Source: CAWCXF01 sp963799455
GTDB taxonomy: Bacteria; Pseudomonadota; Alphaproteobacteria; Rhodobacterales; Rhodobacteraceae
NCBI GenBank assembly: GCA_963799455.1
Contig: CAWCXF010000007.1
Location: 186,001 to 250,000, forward strand
Direction: 5' to 3'
Length of the DNA stretch: 64,000 nt
Shown: positions 1 to 8,778 of the stretch, one piece after another
Layout of the letters: each line of letters opens with the position of its first letter
Position numbering within the stretch: the stretch's first letter is position 1
The notes under the pieces: model-generated
The model's input: the letters and a program-made list of their open reading frames with translations, nothing else
Told to the model about the DNA's origin: nothing
Databases searched by the model: none
Made by a program: the position numbers and the translations under genes

Positions 1-46
1 CAGCGCTGTCGACGATGCGTCCCCCAAGCGCTCACTAAGCGATACA

Positions 47-2476
47 CTAGCGCAGCGGATTGACGGGCCCCGGTCCCGTCACTTGCCCTTGTTTCCGACG
101 TCGAAGAAACGTGAGGGCAAGAAGGAAGAGGAATGCGAGAGGCGTTCCGCTCTTGGGTGCGGCGATGTTGCAACCACAGCCACTGGTCAATCCAGGCAAC
201 TCGCCGCCGGGTTCCGCGTCGCCGCCCGCTCCGACATCGCCGCCCGCCCCCGCGTCGTCGCCGGGACCCACGTAGCCCGGTCCACCGTCGGCGAAGAGTA
301 CGACGCCGCCGTCGGAGACAATCACGCCGGCATCACCGATCACGACGCCGCCATCCTCGGTGGTGATTCCGCCACCGTCCATTCGATCCATCCCGCCGGG
401 TCCGCTGTCCATGCCCGGCCCAGCGTCCCGCGAGGGGCCGGGCCCTGCGTCAGGCCCAGGTGTCACGATGGCGTCGCCCATGATCCAGACGCCAACCACG
501 TCGATGACCAAGTGTGTCCGCCGGTTCGCGAAGACGCAGAGCGTTCCAAGAGCGGGGTCGATCTGCGTGACCGCTAGTGCACCGACCGTGTCGCCCGCAT
601 CGAGGTTGAGCGACGAGGTGTTCCCGCGGCCGGCGCCGCAAGGGAACGCCGTGACAAAGTTCGGGCCCTCGGACGCGAGCGCCGTGATGTTCGTCACGAC
701 TGCCTGAACCGAACGTGGCATGCCGTTCAGCTCTTGAATAGGCAGCTCAAGGATCTGACCTCGGCTGAGGCGATTCGTAAAGCCGGTGATCTCTGTGCGG
801 GTGTCGAGGATTCGCTGTGCAAAAAGAGGCTGATAGCTGAGGCGGCCTTCGGGCGACAGATAACCACCGACATCGACGACGATATCTGCAGCCTCGGTCG
901 AACGAACACACATCTCGCCGTCCACCAACGGCACCACGACGGTGTTGGCCACGACGTCGCCGCCGCCAAAGTTGATGCTACTCGTCTCAGGCGTGGTGCC
1001 GCACGGGAAGGCCTGAAGGAACCCAGCCATGGCGGGATCGATGACTGCGATGGTCGCCACGACGCCCGTCGAGCCGGGGGGCGCCATCACATCGACGCGG
1101 CGAACCTCCATCGGGGCGAGTGGAGCGATTGGTTCGCGCGTGTCGAGTACGCGGAGCGGGGCGATCGAGGTTAGACCATCGCCCGTCGGTCCAAAGAATC
1201 CAGACACGTCGGCCACCGCGTGGACGGTGGAAAGGGAGTAGAAATCGATGCCACCATAGACGCCGATTCGAACAGGTGCGGCGTTGGCGCGGGTGCCAAG
1301 GGGCGGAACGTTGACATTGGACGTTCCTGGACGTGATCGCCCGCTTGGAAACACCGTCATGAAACTCGGTGCATCCGTTCCAATGACAGCGAGGTTGAGC
1401 CAGACACCCGAAGCGCCGGGCGGGATCAGCGTCGAGCGATACACGCTGGTGGACATCGCGTCGATCGGTCCCGACGTACTACCATCGCGGCGAATCAGAT
1501 GTCGGCTCCTCGCGGCTTCACGCGTATCGAAGAGCCGATGAGGCGGGACGAAGTTGAGGCGCGAGGTGGGGCCATCGACGGCGACGTTCGGCGGGACGGC
1601 GCCCGCGACAGCAACGGCCTCCGGGGGTTCGACGATGGGCATCTCGCAGCGCGCCGGCGACGCCTCGCATTCGAGCCCCGTCACGGAACAGTCTTGCGAG
1701 GTACAATCCGCGCGGACTAAGGTGTCTCCTTCGCATCGCGGATCGCAGGTGGCGCCGGGCACGTCGTCCCAGAACGCCGCGCCCATTTCGTTGTAGATGT
1801 CGCGGGTTTTTCGACCGTAGGCGTCGCGACGCTCTCGGCAGCGAGTGGAGTTGCTGGAGCAGCCGTTGTAGTAATGACGAACAGTCTCAAGCCAGGGAAG
1901 CCATCGACCGTTGTCGATGCGAACCCCGTTCATCCACTCGACGGCTTCGGCGACGGTGCTGACGCCGTCGATATAACGTGAACGGATCACCATGTCGGTC
2001 ACGAACACAACCGCGCGGCGAACGTTGCCGGCCACCAACAAGATGCCCTCGCCGTCTCGCGCCAACGTCTCACTGTGCGTTCCGCCGTCGAACTGAAAGA
2101 GGCCGAGTCCGCCCTCGCGAATGCTGCACGGTCCATCGTAGTAACCCGCGAGGACGGGCCCACCTCCACAGTCAGGCGAGTTTGGGCCGCTGCACGCGTT
2201 GCCTGCCCACTCCGATCGGCAATGCGATAGGCGCGTTTCCTGGTCAGCGATGCCCCCGAGCAACCAGCCTTGGGTGATGCCAGCGAGGGCTGCGGCGTCG
2301 CGAATTTGCGCGGCTCGAGCGCGACGCTCCGCCGCGGTGAGCGAAGAGGTTGCGGAGGCGACCTCTTCCTCTGCTGGCCAATCGGCGTTCGTCGTGAGAG
2401 GAGCGTTTTCGCACGCACTGAATACCAGCAGTAGTGCACCAAGCGTGGATGCAGACATTGTTTTTGGTGAGGTCAT
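47..2476 (-). CDS. Surface protein: lytic-transglycosylase-like head, three LDTR repeats, MYXO-CTERM tail
   Basis: Exported 809-residue protein. A signal with lipobox (FSAC, Cys22) is followed by a transglycosylase-like region (about 60-215) with Glu80 in ADQETR and a GLGLFQF motif at 123-129, as in lysozyme-fold lytic transglycosylases. Then come a Cys-rich segment (243-278), three repeats of roughly 100-115 residues (about 314-428, 441-540, 555-665), each opening with R-[LVI]-[FL]-DTR and closing with a VxDVxG-type motif, a Gly/Pro/Asp-rich linker, and a C-terminal Cys-Gly-Cys, hydrophobic stretch and Arg cluster of MYXO-CTERM type. The repeat resembles one common in actinobacterial cell-wall hydrolases. 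ATG at 2476 has an AGGAG-like ribosome site, and the same leader sequence precedes the neighbouring paralogue. A role in peptidoglycan cleavage at the cell surface is inferred. Having both lipobox and MYXO-CTERM is odd. Confidence 0.85.
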   Translation of the reverse strand: MTSPKTMSASTLGALLLVFSACENAPLTTNADWPAEEEVASATSSLTAAERRARAAQIRDAAALAGITQGWLLGGIADQETRLSHCRSEWAGNACSGPNSPDCGGGPVLAGYYDGPCSIREGGLGLFQFDGGTHSETLARDGEGILLVAGNVRRAVVFVTDMVIRSRYIDGVSTVAEAVEWMNGVRIDNGRWLPWLETVRHYYNGCSSNSTRCRERRDAYGRKTRDIYNEMGAAFWDDVPGATCDPRCEGDTLVRADCTSQDCSVTGLECEASPARCEMPIVEPPEAVAVAGAVPPNVAVDGPTSRLNFVPPHRLFDTREAARSRHLIRRDGSTSGPIDAMSTSVYRSTLIPPGASGVWLNLAVIGTDAPSFMTVFPSGRSRPGTSNVNVPPLGTRANAAPVRIGVYGGIDFYSLSTVHAVADVSGFFGPTGDGLTSIAPLRVLDTREPIAPLAPMEVRRVDVMAPPGSTGVVATIAVIDPAMAGFLQAFPCGTTPETSSINFGGGDVVANTVVVPLVDGEMCVRSTEAADIVVDVGGYLSPEGRLSYQPLFAQRILDTRTEITGFTNRLSRGQILELPIQELNGMPRSVQAVVTNITALASEGPNFVTAFPCGAGRGNTSSLNLDAGDTVGALAVTQIDPALGTLCVFANRRTHLVIDVVGVWIMGDAIVTPGPDAGPGPSRDAGPGMDSGPGGMDRMDGGGITTEDGGVVIGDAGVIVSDGGVVLFADGGPGYVGPGDDAGAGGDVGAGGDAEPGGELPGLTSGCGCNIAAPKSGTPLAFLFLLALTFLRRRKQGQVTGPGPVNPLR

Positions 2477-2540
2477 CTCTTCTCCTGGGGCCGCATGAGG
2501 GACCGCAAAACGGAAGTTGAAGTTTTCATCCGTTCGCGGT

Positions 2541-4844
2541 TCAGCGTCGTGCTCGACGGCGAATCAAGACGGCACCGAGGAGCAAGAGCAGAGCGAGGTT
2601 GGGCGACGAGGCCGGCGCCGCGACGCGACATCCGCATCCCGATTCGATGGATGGGTTGACCCGTCTGCCGGCGTCGAAGTTCGGACCGCCATCAAAGTTC
2701 GGACCTCCGTCGAAACCAGGGCCGCCGTCAAAGTTCGGGCCGCCATCAAAACCAGGGCCACCGTCGTAACCAGGACCACCATCGAAACCAGGTCCACCAA
2801 TGGGCGGCTCGCGCTCGTCTACGCTGGTTTCAGGCTCCTCGACGCCGGGGCCCGGCATGGGCGCTGGAGCGTCGGGTGTCGGAACCCAAGCGCCCATGAT
2901 GTCGACGATGAGATGCGTTCGGGCACTTGAGTACACACAAAGGTTTCCGCCTCCGAGGGAGGAAACGGTGAGCGCAGCGGTGGCGCCCTGTTCGCCGTAG
3001 TTGAGACTCGACGTGTTCGGGATCGAGCCGCCGCATGGGAACGCCGTGAGGTACCCATTTCCTGAGGTGGTTGTCGTCGCCAAGTTCGCCGTCACGGACT
3101 GCACCGCTGCGGGCATGCCAGCCAGCTCCTGAATCGGCAGCTCCACGACCTGGCCGTTTCCAAGGCGTCCTACGTAGCGACTTGTGGGCTCTCGCGTGTC
3201 GAGCACACGGACCGGGGCAAGCGCTTGGTATGAGAGTTCGCCGTTTGGCACGAGGAAGCCCGTCACGTCGACGACGACATGAACGCTATCCGAGGCCAAG
3301 ATGCACAGCTCCTTTTCGTCGCTGAGCCGAGAAATGATCGTGTTCGCCGTGACTGTGTTCGGGACGAAGTTGATATTGCTGGTGTTGGTGTTCGCTCCGC
3401 ATGGGAAGGCCCGCAAGAAGCCGTTCCTGTCGCCGGAGATGACAGCGACAGTCGCCACCACGCCGACGACGTCGTCGGGCGCTCGCACGAGAAGCCTGTG
3501 CGGGCGTTCTCTTGGGATGGGTTCGCCGCCTCTTGTGTCCAGGGTGCGGAAGGGCCCTGCGGTGCGCAGGCCAAGACCCTCATCTGCAAAGATCCCTGAC
3601 AAGTCCGCGATCACGTTGGTCATCGTGCCCGGCGCGCCCACAGTGAAGGTGATGCTATCGCCAGTGCCGAGACTGACAGGCGCCGCGTTCGCGCGTGTGC
3701 GAGAAGGCTGAAAGTTGACCGTGGATGTGTTGTTGCTGCGGCCGGTCGGCCCCGCCTGGACAAAGCCCCCGGACCCGGTGTTGAGAGGAACGGCGGTCAC
3801 GTTGAGCCAGGCGGACGAAGCGCCGGGGGGAAGAGTTCCCCAGTCGTCGAAGGTTGCCGAGCCAGAGAGCGGACCCGAGCCGGAGCGCATGAGACGGCTC
3901 GCACCCACTTCGCGGGTGTCAAACAGGCGCTCGTCGGGTACGAAGTTGTAGCGCGTCAGTCCATCAAGAATGGTCGCTCCTGGGCGGGCAGCTCCCGCGT
4001 TGAGCATCGCTTCCGGGGGCTCGGGCACAACGCAGCGTGGCGGCGAGGCGTCACACACCTGGCCAACGCTGGCGCAATCGATGCGCTCGCAGTTCTCCTG
4101 AACCACGACATTGCCGTCGCACACAACCGGGCACGTGGTCACGGGTGCACCCTCTGTAAAGAAGCGCGTCCGGCGAGCGGCGCCGTCGACGCTCAGCTCG
4201 ATATGCAAATGGTCGGTATGTCGCGAGGCGCTTCCCGTAATGAGAGAGAAGCCGTTGGTCCCGTTCCAGTAGCGGCCGTCCCAAATCACGCGCTGAACGC
4301 CAATGTAGGGAGCGTTCTCGATGAGCCAGATCGCGATGGGGTCGCCCAGGTCGTTGTCCGCGTCGCCACTGGGCGTCTCGGGAATCATCAGGTCCAAGGC
4401 GCGCCCGGTCGCGTGGACCGAGAGTTGGTGCGTACTGCTTGGGTTGCTGTTGCGACGGCATGAGTAGCCACCGCCATTTCGCGTGTAGCTCCAGCGCGCC
4501 AGCAGATAGGTAAACAGGTCCGTGGTCCCAGGGTGGGCGGCAATGCAAGCGGGGTGGCGGCAGCCGCGCGGATCCCATGGGTTGCTCGATGCGCAGGAGC
4601 CCTGAGGGAGAACGTTCGGCGGGTTGGTCACCAACACCGGCGTCGAGGGCCGACCCGCGATATGTGGAGGGACCACCCATGGGCCGGGGTAACCCAGTGC
4701 CGCTTCGTTGCTTCCGTATTCTTCGCCTTCGAAGAACACTCCCCCGCCTGGCTGCTCGCAGGCGACGAGGGGAACAAACAGGAACAACCAGAAGGCGCGA
4801 CGTGCTCCAAGCGTGGGTGCAGACAGTGTTCTTGGTGGGGTCAT
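2541..4844 (-). CDS. Surface protein: M15/DUF882-like peptidase head, three LDTR repeats, MYXO-CTERM tail
   Basis: 767-residue paralogue of the downstream protein at 47-2476. Lipobox (PLVAC, Cys29), then a D-Ala-D-Ala-peptidase-like region with probable zinc ligands at His144/Asp151 (SVHATGRALD) and in HTDHLHIE (209-216). It then shares with its neighbour the Cys-rich segment (about 238-272), three LDTR...DVxG repeats, a Gly-Gly-Pro-Xaa-Phe-Asp repeat linker and a Cys-Gly-Cys/hydrophobic/Arg tail. I place the start at 4844, not at the upstream in-frame codon 4880, because the 4844 start and its AGGAGAAGAG leader are identical in layout to the neighbour's. The pair looks like a tandem duplication in which the catalytic head was exchanged. 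Murein peptidase activity is inferred from the motifs only. Confidence 0.85.
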   Translation of the reverse strand: MTPPRTLSAPTLGARRAFWLFLFVPLVACEQPGGGVFFEGEEYGSNEAALGYPGPWVVPPHIAGRPSTPVLVTNPPNVLPQGSCASSNPWDPRGCRHPACIAAHPGTTDLFTYLLARWSYTRNGGGYSCRRNSNPSSTHQLSVHATGRALDLMIPETPSGDADNDLGDPIAIWLIENAPYIGVQRVIWDGRYWNGTNGFSLITGSASRHTDHLHIELSVDGAARRTRFFTEGAPVTTCPVVCDGNVVVQENCERIDCASVGQVCDASPPRCVVPEPPEAMLNAGAARPGATILDGLTRYNFVPDERLFDTREVGASRLMRSGSGPLSGSATFDDWGTLPPGASSAWLNVTAVPLNTGSGGFVQAGPTGRSNNTSTVNFQPSRTRANAAPVSLGTGDSITFTVGAPGTMTNVIADLSGIFADEGLGLRTAGPFRTLDTRGGEPIPRERPHRLLVRAPDDVVGVVATVAVISGDRNGFLRAFPCGANTNTSNINFVPNTVTANTIISRLSDEKELCILASDSVHVVVDVTGFLVPNGELSYQALAPVRVLDTREPTSRYVGRLGNGQVVELPIQELAGMPAAVQSVTANLATTTTSGNGYLTAFPCGGSIPNTSSLNYGEQGATAALTVSSLGGGNLCVYSSARTHLIVDIMGAWVPTPDAPAPMPGPGVEEPETSVDEREPPIGGPGFDGGPGYDGGPGFDGGPNFDGGPGFDGGPNFDGGPNFDAGRRVNPSIESGCGCRVAAPASSPNLALLLLLGAVLIRRRARR

Positions 4845-5062
4845 CTCTTCTCCTGGGCGCATGGCCCCGGGTAAGAGCAAACGTTGTGCCAGGCAAAAAA
4901 GCCGATCTCGACCGTCTAGGAAGTCTTGGTGGTGACCAGGGAGGTCAACTGAGGTCCGCTGACCCGCCCCCGAACAAACCTCCGACCTCGCCGCACGAGT
5001 CCGGGGTTCACCGACCCCGCCGCGGAGGGCGAGAGCGGCCTGTTCGTTTAGAGCGGCGCCCT

Positions 5063-5102
5063 ACCTAAACACTCGTAGGTCCACCTAAACACTCGTAGGT
5101 CC
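5063..5102. repeat. Two tandem copies of a 20-bp unit with palindromic ends, in a gene-free stretch
   Basis: The unit ACCTAAACACTCGTAGGTCC occurs twice without a gap at 5063-5082 and 5083-5102. Within each unit ACCTA and TAGGT form an inverted pair separated by 8 bp, the layout of a dimeric-regulator operator. The repeat lies in the 311-bp gap (4845-5155) upstream of two divergent genes. A poor sigma-70-like pair (TTGCTC at 5123, TAACAT at 5144, 15-bp spacer) lies between it and the ATG at 5156. Nothing else was recognised in this gap. Confidence 0.75.
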
Positions 5103-5155
5103 ACACGTGAACAAACGCACGGTTGCTCGCGGCACCCAAAACGTAACATGCGCAT

Positions 5156-6778
5156 ATGAAGTGGACTAAGACTCACCGCAAAAAGCTCAGCGCCATCATT
5201 CACCCCCACAAATCAGACCCGGCAGACTTCTTCCCTTCGGCTGCCAAGGCTTGGGCCGCTAGCGGGATATCCGGCGAGCCACCTTCCAGCGTCGACAAAG
5301 CGTGGGCGATCAAACACTTCAACGCCGAATCACAATCAGCGCTCACGTCCTTCTTTGTAGAAACGCTCGGTCTCACGGCCGCCGTCGACTTGATTCGCGC
5401 GGCGAGTGACGCGTGCGAATACGATGTTCTCCCATACTGGTCCAGGACGCTGCGGCGCTACTTTTACCGAGCGGAGGAGGCAGAGTTCAACGCCGTCAAA
5501 GAACGGCTCTTCGACGACTATAAGTTTGACGAAAGGAGAGGGCGTGCCCTCGCGGCGTTCGCCATCAGCCGAGACAAAGCATGGGTCGAAGCCACTATCG
5601 CGGCTCAAAAAATATACGTGGAAGAACTCGTCGCCGCGGCGCCTACCGCTGAACTTGCGCTACAGGTCGTTGCAAAGATCGATTCAGGCCTCCGCTCTTT
5701 TGCTCTCGCTTTCGATCTCGTCGAAAACCTTGGCGTTGAGGCGACGCCAGTACTCGAAGCCCTCGCCGCGCGTTACACAGGCAAGGCCTCCTTTCGGAAA
5801 CCCATCGACCAAGCACTAAAGCTCGTCGGCGCTTCGCCAGCGAAGAAGAAGCCCGCGAAGAAAGCCGCCGACAAGAAAGTCGCAGCGAAAGCAACAACGC
5901 CGGCGAGCTCATCAACCAGCGCCTCTCCAGGTGAGGCCGCTTTCTCCAAGTACATCGTTGCGAACAGTACAAGCGGTGGAAAGTTCTGGGAGGTCGAAGT
6001 CAAAGGAGCCGAAATGCGTATCCGCTACGGCAAGCTGGGCGCCGACCCGAAGTGGTCCAGCAAGACCTTCGACAGCCAAGAGAAGGCGATCCAGGAGGCC
6101 ACGAAGAAGTTTAAGAGTAAGACGAAAAAAGGCTACGCCGAGACCGAGCGGCCCGTGGAGGTCAGCACGAGCGCTACGCCCTTGGCGGAGTCCCATGTGG
6201 TGGGCACCTTCTACTTTCGCGCTCTGGACCGTTCGCCGGGCGGAAACATCGACACCACCACCGTCAAAGTGGCATTCCGCGCGGGTCCTGGTGAGATTGG
6301 CGCGCTCACGGCGAAACAGTACGCCAACTGGGACGGCGAGCACTTCACTTACACCGAAGCGCCCTTAACCCTCGACATCTCGAAGACTGCGCCTGCGATG
6401 GTCAAGGCCGCGCAGTCCATGATCGATGGAGGTCTCGCCGCATCGACGTTCACGATCATCGACGCACGGAGAGACTCCGATGAGTACGATACGGAATGGA
6501 GCTCGCTGGAGTTTACGATCCATACACTTCCCTCGGCAGACGCGGACCACAACGAAGGAAAGCTCGTTTTGCATGTCGTCCAGAAGGCCCTCTCCTACAC
6601 AAAGCAGAAGGGCAGTCCCCCCGATGCGCTCTCACAGACGTTTCTTGATTCTGTACAGGCCCTCGTCGGCATAGGACGTGTCGTTGACCTGAATGAATCC
6701 TCACCGTTCCGCAGCGCCTACAAACCCAAGAGCACATCCCACGGATACCAGAGCAAGGACATTCCGCTCTTCCTCTGA
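5156..6778 (+). CDS. WGR-domain protein with helical N-terminus and uncharacterised C-terminal domain
   Basis: 540 residues. Residues 1-225 look all-helical (HEAT-like, unproven). A Lys/Ala-rich linker (about 230-255) resembles eukaryote-like nucleic-acid-binding tails. A WGR domain follows (about 262-330) with KFWEVEV, the MRIRYGKLGA core and the conserved aromatic/basic pattern. Residues 345-540 form a soluble domain I do not recognise. WGR domains are known from PARPs and from several bacterial proteins, where they bind nucleic acid ends or partners; no ADP-ribosyltransferase motif is visible here. The start at 5156 is preceded by no strong ribosome site. No signal peptide, so cytoplasmic. 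Confidence 0.85.
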   Translation: MKWTKTHRKKLSAIIHPHKSDPADFFPSAAKAWAASGISGEPPSSVDKAWAIKHFNAESQSALTSFFVETLGLTAAVDLIRAASDACEYDVLPYWSRTLRRYFYRAEEAEFNAVKERLFDDYKFDERRGRALAAFAISRDKAWVEATIAAQKIYVEELVAAAPTAELALQVVAKIDSGLRSFALAFDLVENLGVEATPVLEALAARYTGKASFRKPIDQALKLVGASPAKKKPAKKAADKKVAAKATTPASSSTSASPGEAAFSKYIVANSTSGGKFWEVEVKGAEMRIRYGKLGADPKWSSKTFDSQEKAIQEATKKFKSKTKKGYAETERPVEVSTSATPLAESHVVGTFYFRALDRSPGGNIDTTTVKVAFRAGPGEIGALTAKQYANWDGEHFTYTEAPLTLDISKTAPAMVKAAQSMIDGGLAASTFTIIDARRDSDEYDTEWSSLEFTIHTLPSADADHNEGKLVLHVVQKALSYTKQKGSPPDALSQTFLDSVQALVGIGRVVDLNESSPFRSAYKPKSTSHGYQSKDIPLFL

Positions 6779-6996
6779 CGGTCCTTCGAGTGGTGCTTCC
6801 TCCGGCGCTTGTTCGCCCTTGTCGCGTCCGCCGACACTCTGTCACACGACGCGAGGACGGGCTGGTCGGCCCATACTCGAGGCTCACCAGCTCCGATCCG
6901 CGCGCCTCCCGAAGGTCGGCGGATCAGCGTCCAAGCCAGCGCCCACTGAACAGCATAAGCTGTTTCCTGGCCGCAGGGTGTGGCACGGTCGCGCGC

Positions 6997-8019
6997 ATGT
7001 TTACCGATCGTCGCTACCCACTGCGCATCGCCATTCCGTGGACCTGGGATTTCATCGTTGGACCCGCCGTGCTCACCACGGTGGTGTTCGCCTGCTACCA
7101 CTACCTGCACTTTGAATGGCTGGTTCTTCCGCCGACGGCGCTGGCCATCGTTGGAACGGCGGTTTCCTTTTACCTCGGCTTCAAGGGCAACACGGCCTAC
7201 GGCCGCCTTTGGGAAGCGCGCATCATTTGGGGCGGCATCGTCAACAGCAGCCGAACCTGGGGTGCCTTCGTGAGGGACTACGTCACCGTTCACTTTACGG
7301 CAGACTCGAGCGTGGAGCACGAGCTCGACGCGATTCACCGTGAGCTGGTTTATCGTCACGTCGCGTGGCTGGGCGCGCTTCGCACGCTGCTTCGGCGACC
7401 GCGCACATGGGAGACCAAGGCGCGCAGCGCACGACGCTTTCGAGAAGAGTTCGGGACCGACCAGATGAGCGACGAGACACTGCGCTCTCGCATGGCGGGG
7501 TTCGTCGACGACGAAGAGCTTGAGTGGCTCATGCAGCGACAGAACCAAGCCACCCAGCTCTTGGCCAAGCAGTCCGAGCGCTTGCGCGAGCTACACAAGC
7601 TGGGCTTGCTCGACGACTTCCGCCATATGGCGCTTGGGGGGATCATCGAAACGCTCTACACGCTGCAGGGTCAGGCAGAGCGCATCAAGAACTTCCCGCT
7701 TCCGCGTCAGTACGCCAGCGCGAACTCGTGGTTCGTGACCCTCTTTGTCTTCGCCATGCCGATCACCCTTGTTCCCACCTTCGCGGAGATGGAAGGCCCC
7801 GTCGTTCCGTGGCTCGCCTTTCCCTGCTGCACGCTGTTGGCGTGGATCTTCCTTACCTGGAACAAGATCATCGACTGGAGCGAGAACCCCTTTGACGAAC
7901 TCGGCAACGACATCCCCGTCGACGCTCTGTCCCGCACCATCGAGATCGATTTGCGTGAGATGCTCGGCGAGACCGAGCTGCCTCCAAAGCTCGAATCGCA
8001 CAACTCGATTCTCTTGTGA
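6997..8019 (+). CDS. Bestrophin-family channel (UPF0187)
   Basis: 340-residue membrane protein with the bestrophin signature GNTAYGRLWEAR and IIWGGIVNSSR (about residues 63-95), hydrophobic segments at about 15-60 and 245-290, and a charged cytoplasmic helical middle. Bestrophins form pentameric anion (eukaryotic) or cation (some bacterial) channels. I chose the ATG at 6997 (MFTDRRYPLRI) because the in-frame extension upstream to 6790 is Arg/Ser-rich and has no family resemblance. Monocistronic by spacing. Confidence 0.9.
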   Translation: MFTDRRYPLRIAIPWTWDFIVGPAVLTTVVFACYHYLHFEWLVLPPTALAIVGTAVSFYLGFKGNTAYGRLWEARIIWGGIVNSSRTWGAFVRDYVTVHFTADSSVEHELDAIHRELVYRHVAWLGALRTLLRRPRTWETKARSARRFREEFGTDQMSDETLRSRMAGFVDDEELEWLMQRQNQATQLLAKQSERLRELHKLGLLDDFRHMALGGIIETLYTLQGQAERIKNFPLPRQYASANSWFVTLFVFAMPITLVPTFAEMEGPVVPWLAFPCCTLLAWIFLTWNKIIDWSENPFDELGNDIPVDALSRTIEIDLREMLGETELPPKLESHNSILL

Positions 8020-8109
8020 GCCCGTGGGTCACGAGACGGTTCTGGAGACAGACGCTGCCGGACGTAGAGTGGGTCGGTGAAAAGAAGGAGTCGCGACGTG
8101 ATTTCTTTT

Positions 8110-8126
8110 AGGTGCTCACCTTTTTT
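8110..8126 (+). terminator. Weak hairpin plus T-run downstream of the bestrophin gene
   Basis: AGGT/ACCT stem around a GCTC loop followed directly by six T. The stem is only 4 bp, so the call is tentative. It lies between the bestrophin stop (8019) and the next start (8191). Confidence 0.25.
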
Positions 8127-8190
8127 GGGGAAGAGATCCGTAAAGCAAACGTAGAACGACTAAATATCAAACCCAAGGAAACTCCTTCCC

Positions 8191-8640
8191 ATGATTCGTA
8201 TGACACTTGCTTTCTCACTGATGACGATGCTGGCCTGCGGCGGCGAACCTGAAGCGGAGCCCGCAGCCGCGCCGACACCCGCCGCCACCGAACCCGCCCC
8301 GGCAGCCGCTGAACCCGCCGCCGTCGAACCCGCCGCCGTCGAACCCGCCGCTGCAGCAGGCACGATCTGCACAAACACCTGCGACAGCGCCAACGATGGT
8401 GAGTGCGATGACGGTGGACCCAATTCTGAATATGACATCTGCACCCTCGGCACCGACTGCGCGGACTGTGGTGCACGCGCCCCCGGGGCCGCACCTGCGG
8501 CAGAAGCGGCCCCGTCCAGCGCCGGCTGTTCGAACACCTGTGAAAGTGCGAACGATGGTGAATGCGACGATGGTGGACCAAACTCCGAGTATGACGTCTG
8601 CGCGCTTGGGACCGACTGCGCCGACTGCGGCGCCCGATAG
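8191..8640 (+). CDS. Small lipoprotein with two copies of a six-Cys acidic motif
   Basis: 149 residues: lipoprotein signal ending TMLAC, an Ala/Glu/Pro-rich spacer (AAEPAAVEPA-type repeats), then two near-identical segments of about 37 residues, each of the form C-x-NTC-(x5)-NDGECDDGGPNSEYD-x-C-x-LGTDCADCGAR, joined by another Ala/Pro spacer. Six cysteines per copy plus clustered Asp/Glu suggest a disulphide-stabilised, possibly calcium-binding module. Similar motifs recur as tails in myxobacterial secreted proteins. Start ATG 8191 has AAGGA 12 bp upstream. Function unknown. Confidence 0.8.
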   Translation: MIRMTLAFSLMTMLACGGEPEAEPAAAPTPAATEPAPAAAEPAAVEPAAVEPAAAAGTICTNTCDSANDGECDDGGPNSEYDICTLGTDCADCGARAPGAAPAAEAAPSSAGCSNTCESANDGECDDGGPNSEYDVCALGTDCADCGAR

Positions 8641-8660
8641 CGGGCCTCTGAAAAACTCCG

Positions 8661-8679
8661 CATGCCGCGTCGCGGCATG
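8661..8679. terminator. Perfect 9-bp inverted repeat between convergent genes
   Basis: CATGCCGCG and CGCGGCATG around a single T, 20 bp after the lipoprotein stop and about 100 bp before the stop of the opposite-strand esterase gene. No T-run follows on either strand, so it would be a hairpin-only or factor-dependent bidirectional end. The remaining bases to 8778 show no gene. Confidence 0.4.
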
Positions 8680-8778
8680 AACACGTCAAACGCCATCCGA
8701 TTCGTGCCACCTATGTCCATAGGCAGACGTGAATCGGACGCGCTTGCCAATGCACAGCGAATCGCGGATCCGTCGTGC

